Shown here: positions 9,252 to 18,401 of the stretch, one piece after another | How the letters are laid out: each line of letters starts with the position of its first letter | How positions within the stretch are numbered: position 1 is the first letter of the stretch | Source of the DNA: Dryocola sp051297175 | GTDB taxonomy: Bacteria > Pseudomonadota > Gammaproteobacteria > Enterobacterales > Enterobacteriaceae | Reading direction: 5' to 3' | Assembly (NCBI RefSeq): GCF_051297175.1 | Contig: NZ_JBINNY010000001.1 | Span: forward strand, 1,984,001 to 2,048,000 | Length of the DNA stretch: 64,000 nt | Translations under genes and position numbers: made by a program | Notes under the pieces: model-generated | The model's input: the letters and a program-made list of their open reading frames with translations, nothing else | What the model was told of the DNA's origin: nothing | The model's database searches: none

Positions 9252-11063
9252 ATGAATCCGAATATGTTACGCGTAACAAAACGCATTATTGAGCGCTCGA
9301 AAGAGACCCGTGCAGCCTACCTGGCGCGCATTGAAAAGGCGAAGAGCAACACCGTACATCGCTCCGAGCTTGCGTGCGGAAATCTGGCCCACGGCTTTGC
9401 CGCCTGCCAGCCGGAAGACAAGGCCGCGTTGAAAAGCATGCTGCGTAACAATATCGCTATCATTACCTCCTATAACGACATGCTCTCCGCGCACCAGCCG
9501 TATGAATCCTACCCGCAGCAGATTCGCCAGGCGCTGCACTCCGTGGGCGCGGTCGGACAGGTTGCGGGCGGCGTGCCAGCGATGTGCGACGGCGTTACCC
9601 AGGGCCAGGACGGTATGGAGCTTTCGCTGCTGAGCCGCGAAATCATCGCCATGTCCACCGCCGTCGGCCTGTCGCACAATATGTTCGACGGGGCGCTGTA
9701 CCTCGGCGTATGCGACAAAATTGTTCCTGGGCTGACCATGGCGGCGCTGTCGTTTGGCCACCTGCCTGCGGTGTTTGTGCCGTCTGGCCCAATGGCGAGC
9801 GGCCTTGCTAATAAGGAAAAGGTTCGCATCCGCCAGCTTTACGCCGAGGGAAAAGTTGACCGTAGCGCGCTGCTGGAGTCCGAGGCTGCGTCCTACCACG
9901 CGCCGGGCACCTGTACCTTCTACGGCACCGCTAACACCAACCAGATGGTGGTGGAGTTTATGGGCATGCAGCTGCCGGGCTCCTCCTTCGTTCACCCTGA
10001 CGCGCCGTTGCGCCACGAGCTCACCGCCGCCGCCGCGCGCCAGGTAACGCGCCTGACCGGCAACGGTAACGAATGGATGCCGCTCGGCAAAATGATCGAT
10101 GAGAAAGTGGTGGTGAACGGTATTGTCGCGCTGCTGGCGACCGGCGGCTCCACCAATCACACCATGCATCTGGTGGCGATGGCTTGCGCGGCGGGCATCA
10201 TTATAAACTGGGATGATTTCTCTGACCTGTCCGACGTGGTTCCGCTCCTGGCGCGTCTGTATCCAAACGGCCCGGCAGATATCAACCACTTCCAGGCGGC
10301 GGGCGGCGTGCCGGTGCTGGTGCGCGAGCTGCTAAAAGGCGGCCTGCTACACGAGGACGTCAACACCGTTGCCGGTTTTGGCCTGCATCACTACACCATG
10401 GAGCCGTGGCTGGATAACGGTCAGCTCGCATGGCGCGAAGGCGCAGAAGCCGCGCTGGACGGCGACGTCATCGCAAGCTTCGATAAACCTTTCTCAAAAC
10501 ACGGCGGGACGAAAGTGCTGAGCGGCAACCTGGGTCGCGCCGTAATGAAAACCTCTGCCGTGCCGGTCGAAAATCAGGTTATCGAAGCGCCAGCAGTCAT
10601 TTTCGAAAGCCAGCACGACGTGCTGCCCGCCTTCGAGGCAGGGCTGCTGGACCGCGACTGCGTGGTGGTGGTGCGCCATCAGGGACCAAAAGCGAACGGC
10701 ATGCCAGAATTACATAAACTTATGCCGCCACTTGGGGTATTATTGGACCGCCGTTTCAAAATCGCGCTAGTAACCGACGGGCGCCTGTCCGGCGCATCCG
10801 GTAAGGTACCGTCCGCTATCCACGTCACGCCAGAAGCCTACGACGGTGGGCTGTTGGCGAAAGTACAGGATGGCGACATGATTCGCGTCAACGGGCAGAC
10901 GGGTGAACTGACGCTGCTGGTTGATGACGCCGAGCTTGAAAAACGCACCGCCTACCATCCGGATCTCAGCGCCGAGCGCGTGGGGACCGGGCGTGAACTC
11001 TTCGGCGCGCTGCGTGAGCAGTTATCGGGCGCGGAACAGGGCGCGACCTGCATTAAATTTTAA
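9252..11063 (+). CDS. edd: Edd, 6-phosphogluconate dehydratase
   Basis: Iron-sulfur dehydratase that turns 6-phosphogluconate into KDPG, the first dedicated Entner-Doudoroff step. Both IlvD/Edd signatures are visible: CDKIVPGLTMA (about residue 155) and TDGRLSGASGKVPSAIH near residue 510. Starting at MNPNMLRVTKRIIERS gives 603 aa, as in E. coli, with a gagg site 6 nt upstream. It forms an operon with eda, 63 nt downstream. Confidence 0.97.
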   Translation: MNPNMLRVTKRIIERSKETRAAYLARIEKAKSNTVHRSELACGNLAHGFAACQPEDKAALKSMLRNNIAIITSYNDMLSAHQPYESYPQQIRQALHSVGAVGQVAGGVPAMCDGVTQGQDGMELSLLSREIIAMSTAVGLSHNMFDGALYLGVCDKIVPGLTMAALSFGHLPAVFVPSGPMASGLANKEKVRIRQLYAEGKVDRSALLESEAASYHAPGTCTFYGTANTNQMVVEFMGMQLPGSSFVHPDAPLRHELTAAAARQVTRLTGNGNEWMPLGKMIDEKVVVNGIVALLATGGSTNHTMHLVAMACAAGIIINWDDFSDLSDVVPLLARLYPNGPADINHFQAAGGVPVLVRELLKGGLLHEDVNTVAGFGLHHYTMEPWLDNGQLAWREGAEAALDGDVIASFDKPFSKHGGTKVLSGNLGRAVMKTSAVPVENQVIEAPAVIFESQHDVLPAFEAGLLDRDCVVVVRHQGPKANGMPELHKLMPPLGVLLDRRFKIALVTDGRLSGASGKVPSAIHVTPEAYDGGLLAKVQDGDMIRVNGQTGELTLLVDDAELEKRTAYHPDLSAERVGTGRELFGALREQLSGAEQGATCIKF

Positions 11064-11126
11064 GCACCCCTGCGGCAAACGCCGCAGCGGTAGACAAATT
11101 ATAAAGTTGGCTTAAGAGGCTCTCAG

Positions 11127-11768
11127 ATGAAAAACTGGAAAACCACCGCGGAACAGATCCTGAAAACGGGTCCGGTCGTTCCTGTTATCGTAGTGAACAA
11201 GCTGGAACACGCTGTGCCGATGGCTAAAGCGCTGGTTGCAGGCGGCGTGCGCGTGCTGGAAGTGACCCTGCGTACGCCGTGCGCAATGGACGCTATCCGC
11301 GCCATCGCTAAAGAAGTCCCGGAAGCCATCATCGGCGCGGGTACCGTGCTGAACCCTCAGCAGCTGAAAGAAGTCACCGAAGCGGGCGCGCAGTTTGCCA
11401 TCAGCCCGGGCCTGACCGAGCCGCTGCTTAAAGCCGCAACCGAAGGCACTATTCCTTTGATCCCAGGCATCAGCACCGTTTCTGAACTGATGCTGGGCAT
11501 GGACTACGGTCTGAAAGAGTTCAAATTCTTCCCGGCGGAAGCCAACGGCGGCACCAAGGCGCTGCAGGCGATTGCTGGCCCGTTCGCCAACGTGCGTTTC
11601 TGCCCAACCGGCGGCATCTCTCCGGCGAACTACCGCGACTACCTGGCGCTGAAAAGCGTGCTGTGTATCGGTGGTTCCTGGCTGGTGCCGGCGGACGCGC
11701 TGGAAGCGGGCGACTACGACCGCATCACCAAACTTGCTCGCGAAGCGGTGGAAGGCGCAAAGGCGTAA
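11127..11768 (+). CDS. eda: Eda, KDPG aldolase
   Basis: Cleaves KDPG to pyruvate and glyceraldehyde-3-phosphate through a Schiff base. E45 (in VLEVTLRT) and the Schiff-base K133 (in EFKFFPAE) are in place, and the length is 213 aa as in E. coli. It shares the operon with edd. The product also handles KDG/hexuronate catabolism. Confidence 0.97.
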   Translation: MKNWKTTAEQILKTGPVVPVIVVNKLEHAVPMAKALVAGGVRVLEVTLRTPCAMDAIRAIAKEVPEAIIGAGTVLNPQQLKEVTEAGAQFAISPGLTEPLLKAATEGTIPLIPGISTVSELMLGMDYGLKEFKFFPAEANGGTKALQAIAGPFANVRFCPTGGISPANYRDYLALKSVLCIGGSWLVPADALEAGDYDRITKLAREAVEGAKA

Positions 11769-11788
11769 CCACACCCGCTTTTGCGCAG

Positions 11789-11845
11789 GGCGGATGAGCA
11801 ATCGCCATCCGCCAAAACCTCTCCCTTGCGGAGAGGTTTTTTTTA
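11789..11845 (+). terminator. Tandem hairpins ending the edd-eda operon
   Basis: A first hairpin (ggcggatg...catccgcc) is followed by a second (aacctctcc...ggagaggtt) with an eight-T tract. The T tract overlaps the stop codon of the convergent gene purT, so the two genes end within the same few bases. Confidence 0.82.
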
Positions 11846-13021
11846 ACCTTCGATCTGCACCGCAGCCGCCGCCTTAACCGCGCGATCCACGGCATTTTCA
11901 ATGTCGCTCCCGGTTGCCAGCGCAACGCCCATGCGACGCTTACCGCTAATTTCCGGCTTGCCGAACAGACGCACCTGAACGCCCGCGCCGAGCGCCGCGG
12001 ACAGGTTGCCGTACTTCACGTTACTGCTTGCAAGCTCCGGCAAAATAACGGCCGAAGCCGCCGGGCCATACTGACGAATGCCGCCAACGGGCAGGCCAAG
12101 AAACGCGCGAACGTGCAGCGCGAACTCTGAAAGATCCTGTGAGATAAGCGTAACCATACCGGTATCGTGCGGGCGAGGGGAGACTTCGCTGAAAATGACA
12201 TCGTCGCCGCAGACAAACAGCTCGACGCCAAACAGGCCGTAGCCGCCCAGCGCGACGACAACCTTCTGTGCGATCTCCTGCGCGCGGGCGAGGGCTTTAT
12301 CGCTCATCTGCTGCGGCTGCCAGGATTCGCGGTAGTCGCCGTCTTCCTGACGGTGGCCAATCGGGTCGCAGAAATGCACGCCGTCAACGGCGCTGACGGT
12401 AAGCAGGGTGATTTCAAAATCGAATTTCACCACCCCTTCGACGATAACTTTACCCTTGCCCGCGCGGCCGCCCTGCTGGGCGTAATCCCAGGCTTTTGCC
12501 AGCTGTTCGCGGGTGCGGACAAAGCTTTGTCCTTTGCCCGAAGAGCTCATCACCGGCTTGATGATACACGGCAGGCCAATCTCGTCGACCGCCTGCCGGA
12601 AGCCGGATTCGGTATCCGCGAAACGGTAGCTTGACGTGGGCAGCGCCAGCTCTTCGGCCGCCAGGCGGCGAATGCCCTCGCGGTTCATGGTGAGTTTTGT
12701 GGCGCGGGCGCAGGGCACAACGCGCTGTCCCTGCTGCTCAAGCTCAATGAGCATGTCGGTGGCAATCGCTTCAATTTCAGGAACGATAAAGTGGGGTTGT
12801 TCGGCGAGCACCAGCGCCTTCAGTTCAGCCGCATCAAGCATATTGATAACGTGGCTGCGGTGCGCCACGTGCATCGCCGGGGCATCCGCGTAGCGGTCAA
12901 CCGCGATGACTTCCAGCCCTAAACGCTGGCATTCAATCGCCACCTCTTTGCCTAATTCACCTGAACCTAACAGCATAACGCGCGTGGCCGCTGGACGCAG
13001 GGCCGTTCCCAACATTGACAT
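11843..13021 (-). CDS. purT: PurT, formate-dependent GAR transformylase
   Basis: ATP-grasp enzyme that makes formyl-GAR from GAR, formate and ATP in purine synthesis, an alternative to folate-dependent PurN. The N-terminal nucleotide-binding segment (MLLGSGELGKEVA) and ATP-grasp motifs (CIIKPVMSSSGKGQS, about residue 150) are present, and the length (392 aa) matches E. coli. A PurR operator lies upstream. Confidence 0.97.
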   Translation of the reverse strand: MSMLGTALRPAATRVMLLGSGELGKEVAIECQRLGLEVIAVDRYADAPAMHVAHRSHVINMLDAAELKALVLAEQPHFIVPEIEAIATDMLIELEQQGQRVVPCARATKLTMNREGIRRLAAEELALPTSSYRFADTESGFRQAVDEIGLPCIIKPVMSSSGKGQSFVRTREQLAKAWDYAQQGGRAGKGKVIVEGVVKFDFEITLLTVSAVDGVHFCDPIGHRQEDGDYRESWQPQQMSDKALARAQEIAQKVVVALGGYGLFGVELFVCGDDVIFSEVSPRPHDTGMVTLISQDLSEFALHVRAFLGLPVGGIRQYGPAASAVILPELASSNVKYGNLSAALGAGVQVRLFGKPEISGKRRMGVALATGSDIENAVDRAVKAAAAVQIEG

Positions 13022-13064
13022 AATCTGCTTACCCGTTGTGATAAAATAAACGGCCGCAGTATAT

Positions 13065-13080
13065 ACGAAAACGTTTGCGT
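13065..13080. promoter_or_regulatory. PurR operator upstream of purT
   Basis: acgaaaacgtttgcgt reads on the minus strand as ACGCAAACGTTTTCGT, the classical PurR box form. It lies 44 nt before the purT start, so purT should be repressed when hypoxanthine or guanine is available. Confidence 0.88.
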
Positions 13081-13125
13081 ACGCAGCGCCTTTACGGCTT
13101 GCACGGGCAGGATAATATAACTATA

Positions 13126-13141
13126 CTGTATAAATACACAG
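13126..13141. promoter_or_regulatory. LexA box in the yebG promoter
   Basis: CTGTATAAATACACAG fits the CTGT-N8-ACAG LexA consensus and lies 17 nt before the yebG start. yebG is a known SOS gene in E. coli. Confidence 0.92.
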
Positions 13142-13158
13142 TTAATCGGAGCTGCAAA

Positions 13159-13491
13159 ATGGCGGTTGAAATCAAATACGTTGTAGTGCGAGAGGGGCAG
13201 GAAAAAATGTCTTTTGCCAGTAAAAAAGATGCTGATGCTTATGACAAAATGCTCGACCTGGCGGAAGTGCTGGGCGACTGGCTCACGCAAAGCCCTGTTA
13301 CCTTCGAAGAAGGGCAGAGCGATGTGTTAGCGATGTGGCTGGCAGAAAACAAAGACGTGCTTTCCACGGTGCTGAGAAGCGGCAAGCTGCCGGAAATCGA
13401 AGCGCAACAGCCCGCAGCGGAAGAGGGTGATGCGCAAGCCGCAGATAACCTCGCTGAACACCCGGCGCGTAAACGCACCAAAGCTGCATAA
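13159..13491 (+). CDS. yebG: YebG, SOS-induced small protein
   Basis: Small acidic protein of the SOS regulon with no defined biochemical role. MAVEIKYVVVREGQEKMSF matches E. coli YebG (96 aa). This copy is 110 aa because of a longer Ala/Glu-rich, basic-ended tail. An upstream in-frame start is excluded because it would span the LexA box. yebF, which follows yebG in E. coli, is absent here. Confidence 0.94.
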   Translation: MAVEIKYVVVREGQEKMSFASKKDADAYDKMLDLAEVLGDWLTQSPVTFEEGQSDVLAMWLAENKDVLSTVLRSGKLPEIEAQQPAAEEGDAQAADNLAEHPARKRTKAA

Positions 13492-13639
13492 CCATACCCC
13501 TGTCGGGCTGCCTCACGCGCCCGACACTATTCCTTTATTTTCGCATCTTTAGCCCGCTCAGACACTTCTTGACACCCCTTCGCATACTCTCTTCAGGTTA
13601 TGTGCAAACTCAAGCTATCTGCAAAAAAGGGTGCCTCTC

Positions 13640-14323
13640 ATGAGTAATTGGTTACAACAGATTCAGTCCATGCTGGGACAGGTTGGTCAATCCAGCCCGC
13701 AGTCAACTCAACAAAACGCACCATCCGGGAGCGAGCAGGGCCTCAGCAAACTGCTGGTGCCGGGCGCGTTAGGCGGCCTTGCGGGCCTGCTGCTGGCGAA
13801 CAAATCATCGCGTAAGCTGCTGACCAAATACGGTACCGGCGCGCTGCTGGTCGGTGGCGGCGCGGTCGCGGGAAGCGTGCTATGGAACAAATACAAAGAC
13901 CGCATCCGCCAGACTCATCAGGATGAACCGCAGTTTGGGCAGCAGCAGTCGCCGATAGACGTGCGCAGCCGCCGCCTGATCATGGCGCTGGTCTTTGCCG
14001 CAAAAAGCGATGGGCACATCGACGATAAAGAGCGTCAGGCCATCGAACAACAGCTGCGCGATGCGGGCATTGAAGGGCCGGGCCGCACGCTGATTCAGGA
14101 AGCTATCGACCAGCCGCTGGATCCAAAACGCCTTGCGGCGGACGTCAAAAATGAGGAAGAGGCCCTCGAGCTGTACTTCCTGAGCTGTGCCGCCATCGAC
14201 GTCGATCACTTTATGGAACGCAGCTATCTCAACGCCTTAGGCGACGAGCTGAAAATCCCGCAGGATGTGCGCGAAGGCATCGAACAGGACATTAAACAGC
14301 AGAAGCTAAGCCTGCCGGGTTAA
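13640..14323 (+). CDS. yebE: YebE, DUF533 inner-membrane protein
   Basis: Membrane protein of unknown function, a Cpx/envelope-stress gene in E. coli. The N-terminal Gln/Ser-rich part is followed by a glycine-rich hydrophobic segment (PGALGGLAGLLLANKSSRK ... GALLVGGGAVAGSVLW, about 38-80). The C-terminal half holds a TerB-like helical domain (AAKSDGHIDDKERQAIEQQL). The ATG after the gtgcctctc spacer gives 227 aa and matches the E. coli N-terminus. A GTG three codons upstream is an alternative. Confidence 0.93.
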   Translation: MSNWLQQIQSMLGQVGQSSPQSTQQNAPSGSEQGLSKLLVPGALGGLAGLLLANKSSRKLLTKYGTGALLVGGGAVAGSVLWNKYKDRIRQTHQDEPQFGQQQSPIDVRSRRLIMALVFAAKSDGHIDDKERQAIEQQLRDAGIEGPGRTLIQEAIDQPLDPKRLAADVKNEEEALELYFLSCAAIDVDHFMERSYLNALGDELKIPQDVREGIEQDIKQQKLSLPG

Positions 14324-14415
14324 CCCCGGCTTTTTCCGCAAATACCCCCGTTTCGCTTGCAAGCCTGCCTGAATTTGCCACCCTTACAGGGTGTTAACTC
14401 AAAACGAATAACGAT

Positions 14416-16455
14416 ATGCCACCTAAAGCGCAAAAGATCCCCCACACCCTGCAACAGCACGGTGACACAAGAATCGACAACTACTACTGGCTGCGGGACG
14501 ACGACCGCGAGAACCCGGACGTGCTCGGCTATCTGCACGAAGAGAACGAGTACGGCCAGCGGATCATGTCCAGCCAGCAGGCTTTGCAGGAGCGCCTGTT
14601 AAAAGAGATGGTCGACCGCATTCCGCAGCACGACGTTTCAGCGCCCTACACCCAGAACGGCTACCGCTACCGGCAGGTTTACGAGGCGGGGAACGAGTAC
14701 GCTATTTATCAGCGCCAGTCGGTGGTGCTGGAAGAGTGGGACGCGTGGGAAACCCTGCTTGACGCAAACCGGCGGGCGGCGCACAGCGAGTTTTACACCA
14801 TGGGCGGCATGGCGATAACCCTCGACAACACGATCATGGCGCTGGCGGAAGATTACCTTTCCCGCCGCCAGTACGGGCTGCGCTTTCGCAACCTGGAAAC
14901 TGGAAACTGGTATCCGGAGGTGCTCAGCAATGTTTCAACCAGCTTCGTCTGGGCGAACGATTCCACCACGCTTTACTACGTGCGCAAGCACCCGAAAACG
15001 CTGCTGCCTTATCAGGTCTGGCGGCACACCGTCGGCCATCCTTCCGCGGACGATCAGCTGGTGTACGAAGAGAAGGACGACACGTTTTACGTCAGCGTGC
15101 ACAAAACCACCTCGCGCCACTTCATCCTCATTCATTTAAGCAGCGCGACCACCAGCGAAGTGCTGCTGCTGGATGCCGAACTGCTGGACGCCGAGCCGCA
15201 GGTCTTCGCACCGCGCCGCAAGGATCACGAATACAGCCTCGACCACTATCAGCACAATTTCTATCTGCGCTCGAACCGCGAGGGTAAAAACTTCGGGCTT
15301 TACCGCAGCAAGGTGCGTGATGAAAAGCAGTGGGAGGTGCTGATCCCGCCGCGCGAGCACATCATGCTGGAAGGCTTCACGCTGTTTACCGACTGGCTGG
15401 TGGTGGAAGAGCGCCAGCGCGGCCTGACCAGCCTGCGGCAGATCAATCGCAAAACGCGCGAGGTGATAGGTATTGCCTTCGACGATCCCGCCTATGTGAC
15501 CTGGCTTGGCTATAACCCCGAGCCGGAATCCTCGCGCCTGCGCTACGGCTACTCGTCGATGACCACGCCGGATACGCTGTTCGAGCTGGATATGAACACC
15601 GGCGAAAGGCGTGTGATAAAGCAGACCGAAGTCGCGGGTTTTGATGCCGCAGACTACCGCAGTGAGCACCTTTGGGTGACCGCCCGGGACGGCGTGCAGG
15701 TGCCCGTTTCGCTGGTTTATCATCGCAGGCATTTTCAGCGCGGTAAAAATCCGCTGCTGGTGTACGGCTACGGCTCCTACGGCAGCAGCATGGACGCCGA
15801 CTTCAGCAGCAGCCGCCTGAGTCTGTTAGACAGAGGATTCGTCTTCGCCATCGCCCACGTGCGCGGCGGCGGGGAGCTGGGCCAGCAGTGGTACGAGGAC
15901 GGCAAGTTCCTCAAGAAAATGAATACCTTCAACGACTATCTGGACGTGTGCGACGCGCTGCTCAAACAGGGCTACGGCAATGAAAATCTGCTTTACGGCG
16001 GCATGCTGATGGGGACTGCGATCAATATGCGGCCCGAACTGTTCCACGGCATCGTGGCGCAGGTACCTTTTGTTGACGTGGTGACCACCATGCTCGACGA
16101 GTCGATTCCGCTGACCACCGGCGAGTTTGAGGAGTGGGGGAATCCGCAGGACGAGGAGTACTACTTCTACATGAAAGGGTACAGCCCTTACGACCAGGTG
16201 TCGGAGCAGGATTATCCGCACATGCTGGTGACGACCGGCCTGCACGACTCGCAGGTACAGTATTGGGAACCGGCGAAATGGGTGGCGAAGCTGCGCGATA
16301 CCAAACGGGATGACAATCTACTGCTGCTGTGTACCGACATGGATTCCGGGCACGGCGGGAAATCGGGGCGTTTCAAATCTTACGAGGGCGTGGCGCTGGA
16401 ATTCGCCTTTTTGATTGCCCTGGCGCAGGGGACTTTGCCAGGGCGGGCGGAGTAA
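14416..16455 (+). CDS. ptrB: PtrB, oligopeptidase B lacking its catalytic serine motif
   Basis: Cytoplasmic S9A peptidase that normally cleaves short peptides after Arg/Lys. The beta-propeller and alpha/beta-hydrolase domains are complete and in frame (679 aa against 686 in E. coli). However, the nucleophile elbow, Cys-Tyr-Ala-Met-Gly-Gly-Ser-Ala-Gly-Gly-Met in E. coli, here reads LLY-GG-MLMG at residues 525-533. Six residues, including the catalytic Ser, are gone, an 18-nt in-frame deletion. The Asp (TGLHDSQVQYW) and His (DSGHGGKSG) of the triad remain. As read, the protein should be inactive as a peptidase. Confidence 0.93.
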   Translation: MPPKAQKIPHTLQQHGDTRIDNYYWLRDDDRENPDVLGYLHEENEYGQRIMSSQQALQERLLKEMVDRIPQHDVSAPYTQNGYRYRQVYEAGNEYAIYQRQSVVLEEWDAWETLLDANRRAAHSEFYTMGGMAITLDNTIMALAEDYLSRRQYGLRFRNLETGNWYPEVLSNVSTSFVWANDSTTLYYVRKHPKTLLPYQVWRHTVGHPSADDQLVYEEKDDTFYVSVHKTTSRHFILIHLSSATTSEVLLLDAELLDAEPQVFAPRRKDHEYSLDHYQHNFYLRSNREGKNFGLYRSKVRDEKQWEVLIPPREHIMLEGFTLFTDWLVVEERQRGLTSLRQINRKTREVIGIAFDDPAYVTWLGYNPEPESSRLRYGYSSMTTPDTLFELDMNTGERRVIKQTEVAGFDAADYRSEHLWVTARDGVQVPVSLVYHRRHFQRGKNPLLVYGYGSYGSSMDADFSSSRLSLLDRGFVFAIAHVRGGGELGQQWYEDGKFLKKMNTFNDYLDVCDALLKQGYGNENLLYGGMLMGTAINMRPELFHGIVAQVPFVDVVTTMLDESIPLTTGEFEEWGNPQDEEYYFYMKGYSPYDQVSEQDYPHMLVTTGLHDSQVQYWEPAKWVAKLRDTKRDDNLLLLCTDMDSGHGGKSGRFKSYEGVALEFAFLIALAQGTLPGRAE

Positions 16456-16458
16456 GCG

Positions 16459-17121
16459 TTACTGCGCTTCCAGATAGTGCTTGAGCGTCATGCGCAGATC
16501 CGGCGTTAGCTCCTTGATGTTGTTCAACATCCAGCGCAGGTAGCCCGGATCGTCCTGGGCTATTTCTTCAATTTTTTTGCCGCGATACTTGCCGAACATC
16601 ATGGTGCTGACCAGCGCAGGGCGGCCGGTGATGGTGACCATCTGCTCCGGCGTCCAGCCGGACTCGTCCATAATGCGAATCAGCAGCGCGGCGGTGATAT
16701 AGCAGTCGAACAGCGCCCGGTGATGATGCAGATCGGCGGGCGTTTCAACCTGAAGCTTAAGCGATTTGTACAGCGCCATATTGCTGTATTTGATGCCCGG
16801 CCACAGGCGGCGGGCAAGCTTGACCGTACAGATCCATTCACCCGGCATATCCGGCAGCATGCGGCTGTCGAAGCTGGCGTTGTGCGCCACGTAGTAAGGG
16901 CTGCCGTGGTAGCGCGGAATAACCTCCTCAATCCACGGCTTGTCCGCCACCATCTCCTCGGTGATCCTGTGGATGGCCATCGCCTGATGGCTGATTGGGC
17001 GGTCCGGGCGAACCAGGTCGCTCATCGGATTGACGATTCTGCCGTTTTCAATATCCACTGACGCAACTTCCACCACGCCTCCCTGCAGCCCGCAGGTTTC
17101 GGTATCTATAATGCGAAGCAT
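16459..17121 (-). CDS. exoX: ExoX, exodeoxyribonuclease X
   Basis: DEDDh-family 3'-5' exonuclease used in mismatch repair and UV repair. MLRIIDTETCGLQGG carries the first acidic motif (D6, E8), and the later motifs (VAHNASFDSRML, HHHRALFDCYI) are present. Starting there gives 220 aa, as in E. coli, behind a tggag site. It is convergent with ptrB, with only 3 nt between the stops. Confidence 0.95.
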   Translation of the reverse strand: MLRIIDTETCGLQGGVVEVASVDIENGRIVNPMSDLVRPDRPISHQAMAIHRITEEMVADKPWIEEVIPRYHGSPYYVAHNASFDSRMLPDMPGEWICTVKLARRLWPGIKYSNMALYKSLKLQVETPADLHHHRALFDCYITAALLIRIMDESGWTPEQMVTITGRPALVSTMMFGKYRGKKIEEIAQDDPGYLRWMLNNIKELTPDLRMTLKHYLEAQ

Positions 17122-17156
17122 AATGACTCCAGGTCGCACAAACGCTGACTAAACCG

Positions 17157-17891
17157 CTAGCGTAAAGGAATGATCTCGCCGTGCCAACCTTTCTCATCGC
17201 GTCGGCCGACGGCCAGCAGTTCGCCCTGATCGGCTCTGACCACCAGCTGGCCGTAGCTGTCCCAGCAGGCGCTGCGCCCGGCGGTACGTTGCTCGCCCGT
17301 CGAAAAAGCGTGGTTGGCGAGCAGCACCGGCATACCGTATTTATGCGCCCAGCGCTGAAGGTACATTTCGTCGTGCTGATAGCTTATTTCCGTCACCAGT
17401 TTCCCCGTTGCGTAGAGGTCCGCGCCCAGTTCTGCCGCACTTCGCGGCCAGATTTCCTCCTCGCTGGCAACGCTCAGCCCCATGGCGATGCTGCGATTAT
17501 GCAGACCGACCAGCGGGGTATGTTGGTCAAGCGAAAAGGCATCTGCGCAGGGCTTTGGCTTGCAGCAGGACACCCGCGAGCCGTCCGGCATAAACCCAAC
17601 GGCACCCACCGTGTTGCCATCTTCGCAGCGCAGCGGCATGCCGACCACTATCGTCATCTTATGTTCGACGCAGGCATCCTGAAGCAGAGAAAGGCGGTCA
17701 TCGGTGAAGGGAAGGGCGAGAGCAAGAGCCTGCTCTAAATCGTATCCGGTAAGGGAAAGTTCGGGGAAAATCAGTAAATCAATCTGCTCGGCGGCAGCGC
17801 GGTGAATAAAGTCTAAATGATGTGTGATATTAGCGTGGAGATCTCCAGGCCGGGCGCCATATTGCGCGGCGGCAACATTCCATACGGGCAT
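17157..17891 (-). CDS. yobB: YobB, carbon-nitrogen hydrolase-like protein
   Basis: Nitrilase-superfamily protein of unknown substrate. MPVWNVAAAQYGARPGDLHANI starts the fold, the catalytic Glu is in FPELSLTGYD (E44) and the Lys is probably K111 in SCCKPKPC. Where the family has its nucleophile Cys, about 32 residues later, the sequence is GLSVASEEE with no Cys, so activity is doubtful. The start with an aaggaag site gives 244 aa. A start 12 codons upstream is possible. Confidence 0.85.
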   Translation of the reverse strand: MPVWNVAAAQYGARPGDLHANITHHLDFIHRAAAEQIDLLIFPELSLTGYDLEQALALALPFTDDRLSLLQDACVEHKMTIVVGMPLRCEDGNTVGAVGFMPDGSRVSCCKPKPCADAFSLDQHTPLVGLHNRSIAMGLSVASEEEIWPRSAAELGADLYATGKLVTEISYQHDEMYLQRWAHKYGMPVLLANHAFSTGEQRTAGRSACWDSYGQLVVRADQGELLAVGRRDEKGWHGEIIPLR

Positions 17892-18020
17892 AACTTCTTC
17901 CTTAATCAATCCACCTCGCCGGCCCATCCTCGGGCCGTGACAGGCGAGCTTTAGCTCATGGTCAACTGAACAAGAAAAATCTTAGCATCACTTTTGTAAG
18001 GAAGTTATATCGAAACAGAA

Positions 18021-18251
18021 TTATTTCACTTTTGGCTCATAGGGCAGTCGAGAAAGGTTGACGGAGGCCAAACGGTGAGCGATTAATCTTTCGCGGAACC
18101 AGTTTCGTAGATTTTCCGGCTGTTCACGCTCGACCACTTCGGCGATGACGGGCATGTTGTAGCGCTCTTTAAACGCCACGCCCGCGGCCGCGAGATCGAC
18201 GTTCACTTTGTCCATTTCGTCCTGGGGTAAATCGGCGAGATTGTAGTTCAT
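18021..18251 (-). CDS. holE: HolE, DNA polymerase III theta subunit
   Basis: Small subunit that binds and stabilises the epsilon proofreading exonuclease in the Pol III core. The sequence EMDKVNVDLAAAGVAFKERY is nearly identical to E. coli HolE, and the length is 76 aa as expected. A strong aaggagg site lies 6 nt before the ATG. A 23-codon upstream extension is open but not supported. Confidence 0.97.
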   Translation of the reverse strand: MNYNLADLPQDEMDKVNVDLAAAGVAFKERYNMPVIAEVVEREQPENLRNWFRERLIAHRLASVNLSRLPYEPKVK

Positions 18252-18401
18252 AGTTTCCTCCTTCTTTGACCCGGCAGAAGGTAGCGCTTGATGCAGTCGA
18301 AGACAAGTTTTTACATGCATTGATAGCCGTTCTCATCTCGACTTGCCCGGCACTCGGCGTTATCCTTTCGCCGTCTCGCATAATAAAAAGGAATAGTTGA
18401 T

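Noticed and set aside
13492..13639. yebF between yebG and yebE
   Set aside because: The gap is only 148 bp and contains no frame resembling YebF. The gene is absent here.
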